Below, one piece after another: positions 1 to 8,193 of a stretch of DNA of 64,000 nt. The notes under the pieces are model-generated. The model did not search any database. It was not told the origin of the DNA and saw nothing but the letters and a program-made list of their open reading frames with translations. Positions within the stretch are counted from its first letter, which is position 1, and every line of letters begins with the position of its first letter. Location: NCBI RefSeq assembly GCF_004138295.1, contig NZ_SCFM01000009.1, positions 118,453 to 182,452 on the forward strand, in the 5' to 3' direction. The stretch comes from Ectobacillus funiculus (lineage in GTDB: Bacteria; Bacillota; Bacilli; Bacillales; Bacillaceae_G). The position numbers and the translations under genes were made by a program.

Positions 1-1
1 T

Positions 2-2101
2 CAATCCGCAGATCAGCCAACTGGAAATCTGAAAAAAGGATCTCAAAAGGTAACGCCAATTGTTCAGGTTCCAGCTAAAAGCGCCAAAAAGGCCAGGAAT
101 GTACAAAGTTTTGCAGTCAAAAAAGGTAAAAAGTTTAAAGAAAATGAGCTCATCGTAAAATTCAAGAATACCTATGATGTGCAAAGCTTAGGGGAAGTTC
201 AGGGTGCACTAGGTTTAAAGAAGAAGAAGGATTTGGGGGATAAGGGAACTAAGCTTGTGGAGTTTAAATCCGGGGTTAAAATTGAGGATGCAATTAATGC
301 CTTAAAGGCTTCACCTCTAGTAGAATATGCAGAACCCAATTATATTCTATATCCTTCAGATGTAGAAGCGGAAGCAACACCAAAGGATGTTACAGATCCT
401 TTATACGGAGAGCTGTGGGGATTGAGAAATACCGGACAAAGTATTGAATGGGTTACGGGAACACCAGGAATTGATATTAAAGCAGAGGGAGCATGGCTAA
501 GAACACAAGGAAATCCAAATGTTGTGGTAGCTGTTATTGATACAGGAACAGATATTAATCATCCAGATATAAAGAATCAAATCTGGAAAAACCCAGGGGA
601 AATTGCGGGTGACGGCATTGATAATGATAACAATGGCTATATCGATGACGTAAACGGTTGGGATTTCTTTCATAACGATAATACAGTTTTTGATGCTGAT
701 GATGGGGATGAGCATGGGACGCACGTATCAGGTACAATTGCAGGCTCTGCTAATGGCATAGGGGTAATTGGTGTTGCTCCAAACGTAAAGATTATGCCGC
801 TTAAGTTCCTTGGACCGGATGGCGGGGATAGTGCCGACGCTATTCAGGCAATTAATTACGCCAAGGCTAAAGGTGTAAAGATTACTAACAACTCATGGGG
901 GGGCGGAGACTTTAGCCAAGCCTTATATGATGCGATTAAGGGCTCAAATTCTCTATTTGTAGCGGCAGCCGGAAATGACGGGATCAATATAGATACTCAG
1001 GTGAGCTATCCTGCAGGTTTTGACTTACCTAATATTCTGTCAGTAGCTGCGATTGATAATACAGGAAATGTAGCTGATTTCTCTAACTACGGTACGAAAA
1101 ACGTAGATATTGCAGCTCCTGGAGTAAGCATAAAGAGCTCTGTTCCAAAAGGATGGTCCTCGGATTATTCTTATGCCTATGAGTACTTGAATGGAACATC
1201 GATGGCCACTCCTCATGCGACGGGGGTTGCGGCATTGCTGCAGAGTACAAATAGCACTATCAGCCCAGCGGATCTGAAAAGCTCTATTATGAATACGGTT
1301 ACAAAACTTTCCTCTTTAACGGGAATAGTTGGAACAGGGGGGCTGTTGAATGCGCAGGCTGCTGTTAACACACAGGCAGATAATGATATTCCAGGTAAAC
1401 CATTCCCTGGTACAACAGTGAGCAATACTGTAAGTGCTACAACGGATTTGGATGATGTCTATTCCTTGGATCTGAAAAAGGGTGAAAAGGTAACAGTAAC
1501 ATTAACAGGTGCTGCTGGAACAGATTTTGATCTCTACCTTTATAAGCCTAGCGCGACAACAGTAAAAAGCAGTGATGGAATTGCAATTTACTCCGAAAAG
1601 GCTGGGACTTCCAGTGAAACCTTCACGTATATTGCACCTGAGGCAGGAACGTATTATGTTGATGTATATGCTTACAAAGGAGCAGGAAGTTACACGGCAA
1701 CTGTGAAGCAAGGGGCAACAGCAGGAACATATGAAAACAATGCTAAGGAGATTGGATATATAGGATCATGGAGTACTCTCTCCGCTGCAGATGCATCAGG
1801 GGGATCTTTTGTAAGAACGAATGTAGGTGGATCTCAAGTACAATTCGTGTTTAATGGAACCGGTATATCGCTAAGGGGGGCTAAAAGTAGCACACAGGGA
1901 ATTGCAAAGGTAACGATAGATGGTGTGAGTTCGGAAGTAAACTTATATGCTCCATCTCTTGCGTATAAAATTGAATACTTTAAAAAGACGGGACTAGCAG
2001 CAGGAAGGCACGTCGTAACAATTGAGTGGACTGGAAAAGCTGCACCAGGTGCCCGTAAGAGCGCTACCTATATTAACTTGGATACGATTGTTGTAAATTA
2101 A
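2..2101 (+). CDS. S8 family serine peptidase (subtilase), 5' end outside window
   Basis: Secreted subtilisin-like endoprotease. The frame is open from base 2 with no start, so the signal peptide and first part of the propeptide lie upstream. Numbering from an in-frame GTG at 179: an I9-like propeptide runs to about residue 60, then a catalytic domain with the Asp motif VIDTG (D121), DEHGTHVSG (H179), the oxyanion region NNSWGGG and GTSMATPHA (S341). A pre-peptidase C-terminal (PPC) beta-sandwich spans about residues 405-510. A final domain of about 120 residues resembles a carbohydrate-binding sandwich. The role is probably extracellular protein degradation. A strong terminator follows the stop. 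Confidence 0.93.
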   Translation, partial: QSADQPTGNLKKGSQKVTPIVQVPAKSAKKARNVQSFAVKKGKKFKENELIVKFKNTYDVQSLGEVQGALGLKKKKDLGDKGTKLVEFKSGVKIEDAINALKASPLVEYAEPNYILYPSDVEAEATPKDVTDPLYGELWGLRNTGQSIEWVTGTPGIDIKAEGAWLRTQGNPNVVVAVIDTGTDINHPDIKNQIWKNPGEIAGDGIDNDNNGYIDDVNGWDFFHNDNTVFDADDGDEHGTHVSGTIAGSANGIGVIGVAPNVKIMPLKFLGPDGGDSADAIQAINYAKAKGVKITNNSWGGGDFSQALYDAIKGSNSLFVAAAGNDGINIDTQVSYPAGFDLPNILSVAAIDNTGNVADFSNYGTKNVDIAAPGVSIKSSVPKGWSSDYSYAYEYLNGTSMATPHATGVAALLQSTNSTISPADLKSSIMNTVTKLSSLTGIVGTGGLLNAQAAVNTQADNDIPGKPFPGTTVSNTVSATTDLDDVYSLDLKKGEKVTVTLTGAAGTDFDLYLYKPSATTVKSSDGIAIYSEKAGTSSETFTYIAPEAGTYYVDVYAYKGAGSYTATVKQGATAGTYENNAKEIGYIGSWSTLSAADASGGSFVRTNVGGSQVQFVFNGTGISLRGAKSSTQGIAKVTIDGVSSEVNLYAPSLAYKIEYFKKTGLAAGRHVVTIEWTGKAAPGARKSATYINLDTIVVN

Positions 2102-2122
2102 TCATTTCGGATAATCTCATGA

Positions 2123-2149
2123 GGGACGAGCAAAATGCTCGTCCCTTTT
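2123..2149 (+). terminator. Rho-independent terminator of the subtilase gene
   Basis: A perfect 10-bp stem (GGGACGAGCA paired with TGCTCGTCCC) around an AAA loop is followed by TTTT, 22 bases after the stop codon. Confidence 0.9.
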
Positions 2150-2374
2150 ACTGCAAAAGGAAAACCGCCGGCTATGAACTGCACCTTAATTTGAAACACT
2201 CCTAATTTTATACATAGTAGCTGTTTTCTAATTGGTAATTTTAAGTTATGTCTAACTAAACTTCAAGTTAGGAATACATAGGGTCATGTTTGGGCAGATG
2301 AGCATTTCTAGCATTACTTTTATTGTAAAGGTACCGCGGAATAACAAGAAGGACGCGTCTTTTAGAAGGATGCT

Positions 2375-2869
2375 ATGATGAAGCCGTCTACATTTGAGGA
2401 AGCTGCCCAGTTATATGAACGAATGATTCGAAAACAATTAAAGAGACTATGTATTTATCGGAATCATGATGAATTTTATCAGTGCGGTTTAATTGCACTT
2501 TGGAAGGCATATGAACAGTTTGATGAGCGAAAAGGGGCCTTTTCGACGTATGCGTTCTATACAGTGCGAGGTTATTTGCTTGGGAAGCTGAATGGGGAGC
2601 GAAAGATAGAAGAAAGGCAGGTTATGCTGGATCCAGAGCTTGCAGAAACCATTGCAGCTGATGAACCGGCGAGTGATGCTGATTTTTTTCAGTATTTGGC
2701 ACCGTTAAATGGGAGGCAGCGCTTAGTTATTGAGGAGCGGTTTTATCATGGTAAGAAACTGACTGTGATTGCGCAGGAGCATGGGATGACATACGATCAA
2801 GTACGTTCATTTTACCGGAGGGCTATTCAGAAAATAAAAGAGTATACCGATGAGAAAAAACTAATGTGA
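2375..2869 (+). CDS. Small sigma-70 family RNA polymerase sigma factor
   Basis: A 164-residue alternative sigma factor. The region-2 part spans roughly residues 8-75 and includes FSTYAFYTVRGYLLGKLN, the core-binding and -10-recognition helices. Region 4 (about 105-160) has a helix-turn-helix (LTVIAQEHGMTYDQVRSFYRR). No region 3 is obvious, as in ECF or ComX-like factors. Two adjacent ATGs follow AGAAGGA; the first was taken. No anti-sigma gene is adjacent. It converges with comK across a shared terminator, which raises but does not prove a link to competence. The target promoters are unknown. Confidence 0.85.
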   Translation: MMKPSTFEEAAQLYERMIRKQLKRLCIYRNHDEFYQCGLIALWKAYEQFDERKGAFSTYAFYTVRGYLLGKLNGERKIEERQVMLDPELAETIAADEPASDADFFQYLAPLNGRQRLVIEERFYHGKKLTVIAQEHGMTYDQVRSFYRRAIQKIKEYTDEKKLM

Positions 2870-2879
2870 GGGAGAGAAA

Positions 2880-2897
2880 GGCTGCCGTTTGGCAGCC
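2880..2897. terminator. Bidirectional terminator between the sigma factor gene and comK
   Basis: The perfect hairpin GGCTGCC-GTTT-GGCAGCC has an A-rich 5' flank and TT on the 3' side, between the convergent stop codons. Confidence 0.75.
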
Positions 2898-2901
2898 TTC
2901 A

Positions 2902-3357
2902 TTACGTAGAGCAAAGCTGGAAGTGCGTAAGAATGCGGGCGGCTCTTTGCAGCTGTTGCTTAGTATGGTATGTACTGCAGTCAAGCAGAAGCTCCTCGCC
3001 ATTTGTAAATAGCAGCAAGGTTTTCTTTCCGTGCGCCTGGACCTCGCGTACATGGGCATAGCAGTACCAAATGCAATCCCATTTATTTGGTGATGTAGAT
3101 GGAATAGGGCAAATATTTCGTTTCCAGCACAGCGGAATCGGCAGGTTTCTTTGGATATGGAGAAGACGCTTAATAGCTTCTCGTTTGCCTTGGTAGCTTG
3201 CGCCAGTACGTATACAAGCATCGTCGAGCAGCTGCTTACATGTTTTTTCGGAATAAAAGACACCTCTTGTATCAAGAATTTTCGTTTGATATAGCGGATG
3301 GGCATAGGGAAGAAATGCAATGGTGTGTTCACAAATCTGATAATCTGTTAGCTTCAT
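2902..3357 (-). CDS. comK: ComK-family competence transcription factor
   Basis: ComK binds paired AT boxes and switches on DNA-uptake genes in Bacillus. The 151-residue product keeps the family core. It has the segment RGVFYSEKTCKQLLDDAC, then GASYQGKREA, the run PIPSTSPNKWDCIWYCYAHV (the ComK P-x-T/S-S-P-x...W-x-x-x-H/Y-V region) and a C-terminal NGEELLLDCSTYHTKQQLQR. B. subtilis ComK is 192 residues; here the C-terminal tail, where MecA-dependent control maps, is shorter. The start ATG has a strong AAGGAGG 8 bases upstream. A TATAAT-like box lies at 3401-3406 on the minus strand with no good -35, as expected for an activator-dependent promoter. Confidence 0.8.
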   Translation of the reverse strand: MKLTDYQICEHTIAFLPYAHPLYQTKILDTRGVFYSEKTCKQLLDDACIRTGASYQGKREAIKRLLHIQRNLPIPLCWKRNICPIPSTSPNKWDCIWYCYAHVREVQAHGKKTLLLFTNGEELLLDCSTYHTKQQLQRAARILTHFQLCST

Positions 3358-3529
3358 TGGATATCCTCCTTTTATTTTTGGAGTTTTATTTCACTTTTAT
3401 ATTATAACTGAAAATTAGTTCCTATGAGGTGCGAAATTTAAAATTTTAGGATAAAACTTGTAAAAAGATGTTTGAATGTAGCGTTTTCGGGTACGATAAC
3501 CGTATCTTTACGGGAAAGAGAGAACGAGC

Positions 3530-4450
3530 ATGAAACGAAAACGAATTTTTATTTGGCTGGTCGTTTGTCTTGCGGTGCTTGTAGGGGGAGCTGGTGTTTA
3601 TGCTTATCAAGTCTACTCCAATGTGAATCAAACACTTGAATCGGTGCATCAGCCTGTGCGTAGAGAGGCGATTGAAGTAAGACCAGAGCCTCTTGAGTTA
3701 AAGCAGCTTGACCCTGTTTCGATAGTGCTGCTTGGTGTGGATGAACGGCAGGGAGACAGGGGACGTTCTGATTCTCTTATGCTTGTTACTGTTAATCCGA
3801 ATGAGAACACAACAAAGCTTGTTAGCATTCCGCGCGATACATATGTCACAATAGAAGGAAAGGGCAGGCAGGATAAGGTTAATCATGCATATGCCTTTGG
3901 CGGCGTTCCAATGACGCTGAATACGCTGGAGCGATTTCTTGGTATTCCAATTGACTATTATATTGAGGTGAATATGCAGGGCTTTCAGGAGATTGTTGAT
4001 GCGGTCGGTGGTGTAACCGTTCATAATACATTTCCTTTTAGCTATGAGGGCCATTCATTTGCAGCAGGAAGCATTCCGCTTAATGGAGCGCAGGCACTTG
4101 CGTACGCACGCATGCGCAAGGATGATCCAAAGGGTGATTTTGGCAGGCAGGAGCGGCAGCGGCAGGTCATTGAGGCAGTGATGAAAAAGGGCGCTTCTTT
4201 TTCTTCCCTTACGCACTACGAGGATATCCTCCAAGTTATTCGGCAGCATGTAAGGACGAATCTAACAGCTGCAGAAATCTATGAGATGCAGAAGGATTAT
4301 CAGCAAGCTGCGCAAAGCGTAGAACAAATTGAAATTACTGGGGAAGGAAAGCGAATAGGGGGCATTTGGTATTACGTTGTACCAGAGGCAGTGCGGCAGC
4401 AGTTATCAAATCAGCTGCGCAAACATTTGGGACTAGCTACAGAATCTTAA
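3530..4450 (+). CDS. tagU: LytR-CpsA-Psr (LCP) family wall polymer ligase
   Basis: Membrane-anchored LCP phosphotransferase that attaches teichoic acid or other anionic polymers from their lipid carrier to peptidoglycan. It has a short cytoplasmic N-terminus, one transmembrane segment at about residues 6-26 and an extracytoplasmic LCP domain. Conserved arginine motifs are visible: SDSLMLVTVNP, SIPRDTYV, KVNHAYAFGG, and the C-terminal YARMRKDDPKGDFGRQERQR. The length, 306 residues, equals B. subtilis TagU/LytR. The ATG follows GGGAAAGAGAG. It is followed by a terminator, then a gene for another extracytoplasmic protein. Confidence 0.92.
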   Translation: MKRKRIFIWLVVCLAVLVGGAGVYAYQVYSNVNQTLESVHQPVRREAIEVRPEPLELKQLDPVSIVLLGVDERQGDRGRSDSLMLVTVNPNENTTKLVSIPRDTYVTIEGKGRQDKVNHAYAFGGVPMTLNTLERFLGIPIDYYIEVNMQGFQEIVDAVGGVTVHNTFPFSYEGHSFAAGSIPLNGAQALAYARMRKDDPKGDFGRQERQRQVIEAVMKKGASFSSLTHYEDILQVIRQHVRTNLTAAEIYEMQKDYQQAAQSVEQIEITGEGKRIGGIWYYVVPEAVRQQLSNQLRKHLGLATES

Positions 4451-4452
4451 AG

Positions 4453-4479
4453 CAGATTGGAGAATTCCAGTCTGTTTTT
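4453..4479 (+). terminator. Terminator after the LCP gene
   Basis: The 9-bp stem CAGATTGGA/TCCAGTCTG contains one T-G pair, has a short loop and is followed by TTTTTG. It starts 3 bases after the stop. Confidence 0.8.
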
Positions 4480-4523
4480 GTTTGCTCTGATTTGGTAACA
4501 TAGAAACGAAGGGAGTTGGTACG

Positions 4524-5303
4524 ATGTGGAAAAGAGTTGGCGCAGCTGGTATTGTAGCCGTAACGTTAGGGGTAACAGTAGCCGGCAATCTGCATTTTAA
4601 GGACAAAATTCAAGCTGCAACAATTAATATGAAAACGGTGCTTCAAGATGCTGTACCTGGAGGACAACAGCAGGACTCTTCTTATACCGAGCACATGAAG
4701 AACCTGCCAGAGGCAGTACAAACGAAAATCAAACAGGCCATAGAGACGAAAAAGCCACTTCAGCTTGTGATTGCTGGGGATGAAGCTGTAACAGGCTGGC
4801 CTGATATACTAACAAAGAATCTACAGGATACATATGGGCCTGGTGTTTTTCAGGTTACTGTGAAATCGTACCCACAAAAAACAACGCAGCAATGGGTAGA
4901 TGAGCAGATTTTTGAGGATATAGCCCACTCGAAGCCTGATATTGTATTGTACGAGCCTTCTTTGCTTGTTGATGCCGGCGTGATTGGAAAGCAGAAGTCG
5001 ATGAGTAATATTTCTGTCATTTTGGATGAGATTACAAAGAGCGTCCCAGGTGTTGCTATATTTGTACAGCCGCCGAATCCGCTGCACCAGGCAAAGAATT
5101 ATCCGATTACTATACAATTATTAAAAGACAGCATGGAAAGCAAGGGGATTACATATCTAGATCATTGGCAAAACTGGCCTGATCCAAATGGAGATGATAT
5201 TGTAAATTATCTTGAAAAATCGGATGGCTGGGCAAATTCACAGGGACAGCAGGTTTGGGCACAATATTTAACAAACTATTTTACAGGGGACCAAAAGGAA
5301 TAG
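4524..5303 (+). CDS. Secreted SGNH/GDSL-hydrolase-like protein
   Basis: A 259-residue exported protein. The N-terminal hydrophobic segment (residues 4-20, ending near GNLHFKD) is a signal peptide or anchor. The rest fits the SGNH fold of Bacillus wall-associated hydrolases. The first strand is LQLVIAGDEAVTGWPDIL, where GDE replaces the usual GDS, so the nucleophile block is degenerate. Then follow block III-like PDIVLYEPSLL and a C-terminal DGWANSQGQQVWAQYL, where the catalytic Asp/His would normally sit; no His is seen there. It may be a non-catalytic or divergent member. RBS AAGGGAG. It follows tagU in the same direction, suggesting a cell-wall role. Confidence 0.65.
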   Translation: MWKRVGAAGIVAVTLGVTVAGNLHFKDKIQAATINMKTVLQDAVPGGQQQDSSYTEHMKNLPEAVQTKIKQAIETKKPLQLVIAGDEAVTGWPDILTKNLQDTYGPGVFQVTVKSYPQKTTQQWVDEQIFEDIAHSKPDIVLYEPSLLVDAGVIGKQKSMSNISVILDEITKSVPGVAIFVQPPNPLHQAKNYPITIQLLKDSMESKGITYLDHWQNWPDPNGDDIVNYLEKSDGWANSQGQQVWAQYLTNYFTGDQKE

Positions 5304-5390
5304 AATAGGAATCTACCTGAATATGTTGACTTCATTTCTGTTTACTCCTACGATTAGAGAGAGTACATACAGCAGTGAGGGGGAGCGGGA

Positions 5391-5903
5391 GTGTTTTCGG
5401 ATTTTTTAAAGAAAAATAAGAAGATGGCATGGTTTCTAGCGATTGTGCGGTTTTTCTTAGGAATTGTATGGTTTAGGCATGGGTTTGAAAAAATTTCAAA
5501 CAAAAGCTTTGATGCTTCCGTCTTTCTGAAAGATGCAATCGCTAAAACATCAGGGACTGATCCAGTTGTGCAGGATTGGTGGGCATTTATCGCAAAGTAC
5601 TTTTTCCTGCCGAATGTTGATATTTTGAATTATCTCGTGCCAATTGGGGAGTTCTTCGTCGGTCTTGGTCTCATGACCGGTGCATTTACAAGACCGGCTC
5701 TCTGTTTTGCTCTTATTATGAATTTCTCCTATTTACTAAGCGGCTCCATGAATATTAATCCACAAATGATTCTTTGGTCATGGCTGCTTCTATCGGCACG
5801 TGATAATGCTGGACGAGTTGGGGCGGATGGTTGGATTTTTTCTTCTATCAAGAAGAGAATGGCCCCGGCGCCAGCCAAGCCACCGGCCAAACCACCAGCG
5901 TAA
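5391..5903 (+). CDS. DoxX family membrane protein
   Basis: A 170-residue membrane protein of the DoxX family, related to thiosulfate:quinone oxidoreductase subunits and to small redox membrane proteins of Firmicutes. Four hydrophobic segments are visible (about 13-31, 66-95, 98-116 and 121-137), with the family-typical LGIVWFRHGFEKI in the first helix. The C-terminus is a proline/alanine tail with KPPAKPPA. The GTG start is preceded by GAGGGGGAG. The exact role is unknown. Confidence 0.85.
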   Translation: MFSDFLKKNKKMAWFLAIVRFFLGIVWFRHGFEKISNKSFDASVFLKDAIAKTSGTDPVVQDWWAFIAKYFFLPNVDILNYLVPIGEFFVGLGLMTGAFTRPALCFALIMNFSYLLSGSMNINPQMILWSWLLLSARDNAGRVGADGWIFSSIKKRMAPAPAKPPAKPPA

Positions 5904-5938
5904 AGCAGCTTATCTAAGCTTAAGCTGGTTCACGTTGG

Positions 5939-5967
5939 AAAATCCCAAAGTTTTGGGATTTTTTTTA
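5939..5967 (+). terminator. Terminator after the DoxX gene
   Basis: The hairpin AAAATCCCAAA/TTTGGGATTTT is followed by a run of T residues. Confidence 0.85.
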
Positions 5968-5994
5968 TGGACTACTTCGTTTTTCAACACCGTG

Positions 5995-6033
5995 AGTGCA
6001 CCAGATGCCAAAGGCATCAGGTGCACTTTTTTT
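5995..6033 (+). terminator. Second, long terminator hairpin
   Basis: AGTGCACC-A-GATGCC pairs with GGCATC-A-GGTGCACT around an AAA loop and is followed by TTTTTTT. Two terminators lie within 100 bp with no gene between them. Either a small transcript ends here or a gene has been lost. Confidence 0.85.
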
Positions 6034-6129
6034 ATTGTTCTCACAATAATTCTCTGTGTATTATCCAAGTGTGGAAGCGAAGGGAAATATGGAAGTAGTT
6101 TACTTGCTCAGTTTCTTCTTTTCCCTTAT

Positions 6130-6432
6130 ATGATCATTACACCATTATTTCTTCTTGCTCTATTCGGTTTTCTTGTAGAGCAAACAAGTCTGGGTGATTA
6201 CTTTATTGAGGAAACTAGTAAATCACATCCCCTACCTAGTTACTTATTCTTTGGTCTGGCTCCTTTGTTTGTAGTTGGAATCACCGGGGGACTTCTAAGT
6301 TTTTTTGTAGCTTGGTCAGGTGGTTCAGGGAACAAGAAAGAACAACAAAGAGTACAAGAAATGAAATTGATAGAAGAAGTAAGGGAAAGACGGTTAATAA
6401 TGTTGGCACGGGCAGGGGTGGTTTACTTATGA
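6130..6432 (+). CDS. Hypothetical two-TM membrane protein, possibly a remnant
   Basis: An open frame coding two good hydrophobic helices (IITPLFLLALFGFLV and LAPLFVVGITGGLLSFFVAW), then a charged tail (NKKEQQRVQEMKLIEEVRERR). The composition looks like real protein, but no ribosome binding site precedes the ATG at 6130. The same frame stays open upstream into a terminator hairpin. A 5'-truncated gene is therefore as likely as an intact small one. No family was recognised. Confidence 0.35.
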   Translation: MIITPLFLLALFGFLVEQTSLGDYFIEETSKSHPLPSYLFFGLAPLFVVGITGGLLSFFVAWSGGSGNKKEQQRVQEMKLIEEVRERRLIMLARAGVVYL

Positions 6433-6543
6433 AGGGGGACGTACAAAAGTATTGGAAATATTATGAAATCCCTTCAACACCAGTAAGGTTTTCCTAACAT
6501 ATAATAATAGGACAAGTTGATAATATTGAGAGGAGAGTGATAT

Positions 6544-6777
6544 ATGGAAGGAAACGAATGTCGAAAGGAAGAGATAAAACAATTTAATGAAGAACAAAAG
6601 AGCCTATACCGAGATGTCCGTTCCTTAGAAACAAAGGTACTTCTTAATGAAAGAGATATCAATGAAATCAAAGGAGAGATTCAAGGAATCAAAAGTAATA
6701 CCACCTGGATTTTACGTGTTATCATAGGTGCCGTTATTACGTATATCTTATCAGTTTTATTTCGAGGTGGGCTGTAA
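6544..6777 (+). CDS. xhlA: XhlA-like hemolysin/holin-associated protein
   Basis: A 77-residue protein matching the XhlA family of PBSX-type prophages, which helps target phage lysis functions to the membrane. An N-terminal charged coiled coil (about residues 5-50, VRSLETKVLLNERDINEIKG) is followed by the family hallmark SNTTWILRVIIGAVI, one transmembrane helix and a short polar end. The RBS GAGAGGAGAG precedes the ATG. No holin or amidase gene is adjacent, so it is an orphan, probably a prophage remnant. Confidence 0.8.
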   Translation: MEGNECRKEEIKQFNEEQKSLYRDVRSLETKVLLNERDINEIKGEIQGIKSNTTWILRVIIGAVITYILSVLFRGGL

Positions 6778-6864
6778 GATTACTCCGGATAAATAGGTGG
6801 GACTATACGGTCTATTGATTCATGTTTGCAATAGGAGATAGTAAGATAAATAAGGAGATTTACT

Positions 6865-7192
6865 ATGGAACTCACAAAAGAGGATATTTTTAAGGGGCGG
6901 TGCAACTGGAAAACCATAGTTGTGCTTTCCTCGCACTGTAGGAGAGTATAAACTTCCAGCGAGAAATGAATTCGACATATCGGAAAGTTTCGGGAATACA
7001 GTATAAATGCGACCACGCCCCTGTCTCCGCCCAAGAACAGGGCTCGCTAATCGGCAAGTTTTTTTATTGGCCGGCTTAATTGCAACTCATTATAATCTTT
7101 TGCATTGGAAAATCGGGCTAGACCTTTGGAAAGAATTCAAGGACAATCCGCATTTTGAGTTATACAATGTAGTAGACAAGTTTGTTTTTTAA
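6865..7192 (+). pseudogene. Small gene apparently interrupted by repeat copy 1
   Basis: An ATG with a good RBS (AAGGAG) at 6865 opens a frame, MELTKEDIFKG, that runs into the interspersed repeat at about 6905-6933 and stops at 6951. Directly after the repeat, another frame continues with protein-like sequence (LAGLIATHYNLLHWKIGLDL, then WKEFKDNPHFELYNVV) to a stop at 7192, followed by a terminator. The simplest reading is one gene of about 58 codons split by the element. The parent family is not recognised. Confidence 0.4.
6933..7066 (+). repeat. Interspersed structured repeat, copy 1 (full length)
   Basis: Follows the family consensus: GCACTGTA..AAGTATAAATTTC, a short spacer, GAGAAATTT..GGAATACAGTATAA, then the hairpin CTGTCTCCGCCCAAGAACAG and the terminal hairpin with a T-run. 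It is diverged in the first palindrome (AACTTCC, GGAAAGTTTC). It lies inside what looks like a disrupted small gene. Confidence 0.85.
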
Positions 7193-7199
7193 CAGTCAG

Positions 7200-7226
7200 A
7201 AGCAGTTTATCTAAGCTGCTTGTTTT
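7200..7226 (+). terminator. Terminator after the interrupted small gene
   Basis: The stem AAGCAG/CTGCTT around TTTATCTAAG is followed by GTTTTATTT. Confidence 0.65.
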
Positions 7227-7304
7227 ATTTCTTGAACTTGTTTCATAATCTATATTAAAGAAAAGCATTCGGTAGATAACATCTGAAGAAACGGGGGTGA
7301 AGAA

Positions 7305-7703
7305 ATGAAATGGCGTTATATTTTGCTGCTTGCACTGATGGGCGGTCTCCTCTATTTAGCGAATACGAATCCGGAAAAGGAAGAATACACAAAGTGGGCT
7401 TCTGAGCAGCTGATTCAAGGAAGTGATCTTCATAAGGCGTTATCAAAAACCGAGCAGGAGGATGCAGGCAGTCTTTTTGGAGAGCTGGCGTCTCTTGGTA
7501 AGCGGCTGACAGAGAAATACGTACAGCCACAGGTTGGTTTGTTAATTGAAGAGTATACAACAAAGAAGGACTATATATTTTTTTCTACATATACAACCTC
7601 ATTTACTATCGGGGGAAAAACTTATACGTACGTAACAATTGGTGCGGCAGATCGCTTTGTGCCGATTCAAGTACCAGAACAAACGAAAGAGGAAGGAGCT
7701 TAG
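7305..7703 (+). CDS. DUF4359 family protein
   Basis: A 132-residue small exported or membrane-anchored protein of the DUF4359 type common in Bacillus. It has an N-terminal hydrophobic segment (YILLLALMGGLLYLA), a basic and acidic helical middle (YTKWASEQLIQGS) and a beta-rich end (DYIFFSTYTTSFTIGGKTYT, then YVTIGAADRFVPI). RBS GGGGGTG. Function unknown. A perfect palindrome overlaps its last codons. Confidence 0.75.
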   Translation: MKWRYILLLALMGGLLYLANTNPEKEEYTKWASEQLIQGSDLHKALSKTEQEDAGSLFGELASLGKRLTEKYVQPQVGLLIEEYTTKKDYIFFSTYTTSFTIGGKTYTYVTIGAADRFVPIQVPEQTKEEGA

Positions 7704-7719
7704 GCTCCTTCCTCTTTCG
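7682..7719. terminator. Perfect 17-bp inverted repeat overlapping the DUF4359 stop
   Basis: ACGAAAGAGGAAGGAGC pairs perfectly with GCTCCTTCCTCTTTCGT around TTAG. The last codons of the gene form the left arm. There is no T-run on the plus side. It abuts repeat copy 2 directly. Confidence 0.6.
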
Positions 7720-7853
7720 TACTGTAAGAAAGTATAAATTTCCGGCTGAAAGATAATTCGACATAGCGAGAAATTTTAAGAATAGAGTATAAGGGCAACT
7801 ATGACTCTGTCCCCGCCCAACGGCAGAGCGCGTCAATCGACGAGTTCTATTTA
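7718..7853 (+). repeat. Interspersed structured repeat, copy 2 (full length)
   Basis: Matches the consensus from GTACTGTAAGAAAGTATAAA through CGTCAATCGACGAG and TTCTATTT. The terminal stem has compensating changes: CTCGCC/GGCGAG in the consensus becomes CGTC/GACG here, still paired. This argues for conservation of structure. Confidence 0.88.
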
Positions 7854-7870
7854 TTGATAATAATTTATTA

Positions 7871-8002
7871 TTACAGGGTTGTGTGGTGGAACATTTGGAG
7901 TAGAAGTCTGAGCCAACCGATAAGCGAAACCCATAAAATGAACGACAGGGCACCTCCAAAAAAAAGTCCCTTCAAAAAATTTCCTTCTGTGTGTGTGTTC
8001 AT
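7871..8002 (-). CDS. Small membrane protein (43 aa), paralogue of 23141..23251
   Basis: An ATG with AGGAAGG upstream starts a 43-residue product containing EGNFLKGLFFGGALSFILW followed by VSLIGWLRLLLQMF. It has a single strong transmembrane helix with glycines near the start and a GWL(R/K)L motif after it. The same pattern (GNFLxGLxxGxxLSxxLWxSxxGWLxL) recurs in the small gene at 23141, which supports both as real genes. Function unknown. It converges with repeat copy 2. Confidence 0.65.
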   Translation of the reverse strand: MNTHTEGNFLKGLFFGGALSFILWVSLIGWLRLLLQMFHHTTL

Positions 8003-8193
8003 ACTATCCTTCCTTTCTAGAATGAATGATAGTCATTATTGGTTTGAGATGCTTATACTATACATAATATTCTACATTAATTTTGAAAGCCCTTTCAAAA
8101 AGGGGTGTTTAACCTAAAATAATAAAATTTTTCTTATATTATAAAGATATGTAAAATTTTAATGAGAAGATTCTCTCCTTTTTACATCGTCGG

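Noticed and set aside
5800..6129. Frame overlapping the end of the DoxX gene and two terminators
   Set aside because: It runs through two strong terminator hairpins in another frame of a well-supported gene. Only the part after 6130 looks like protein.
8015..8040. Fur-box-like palindrome AATGATAGTCATT
   Set aside because: It matches only part of the Fur consensus, and no iron-related gene is adjacent.
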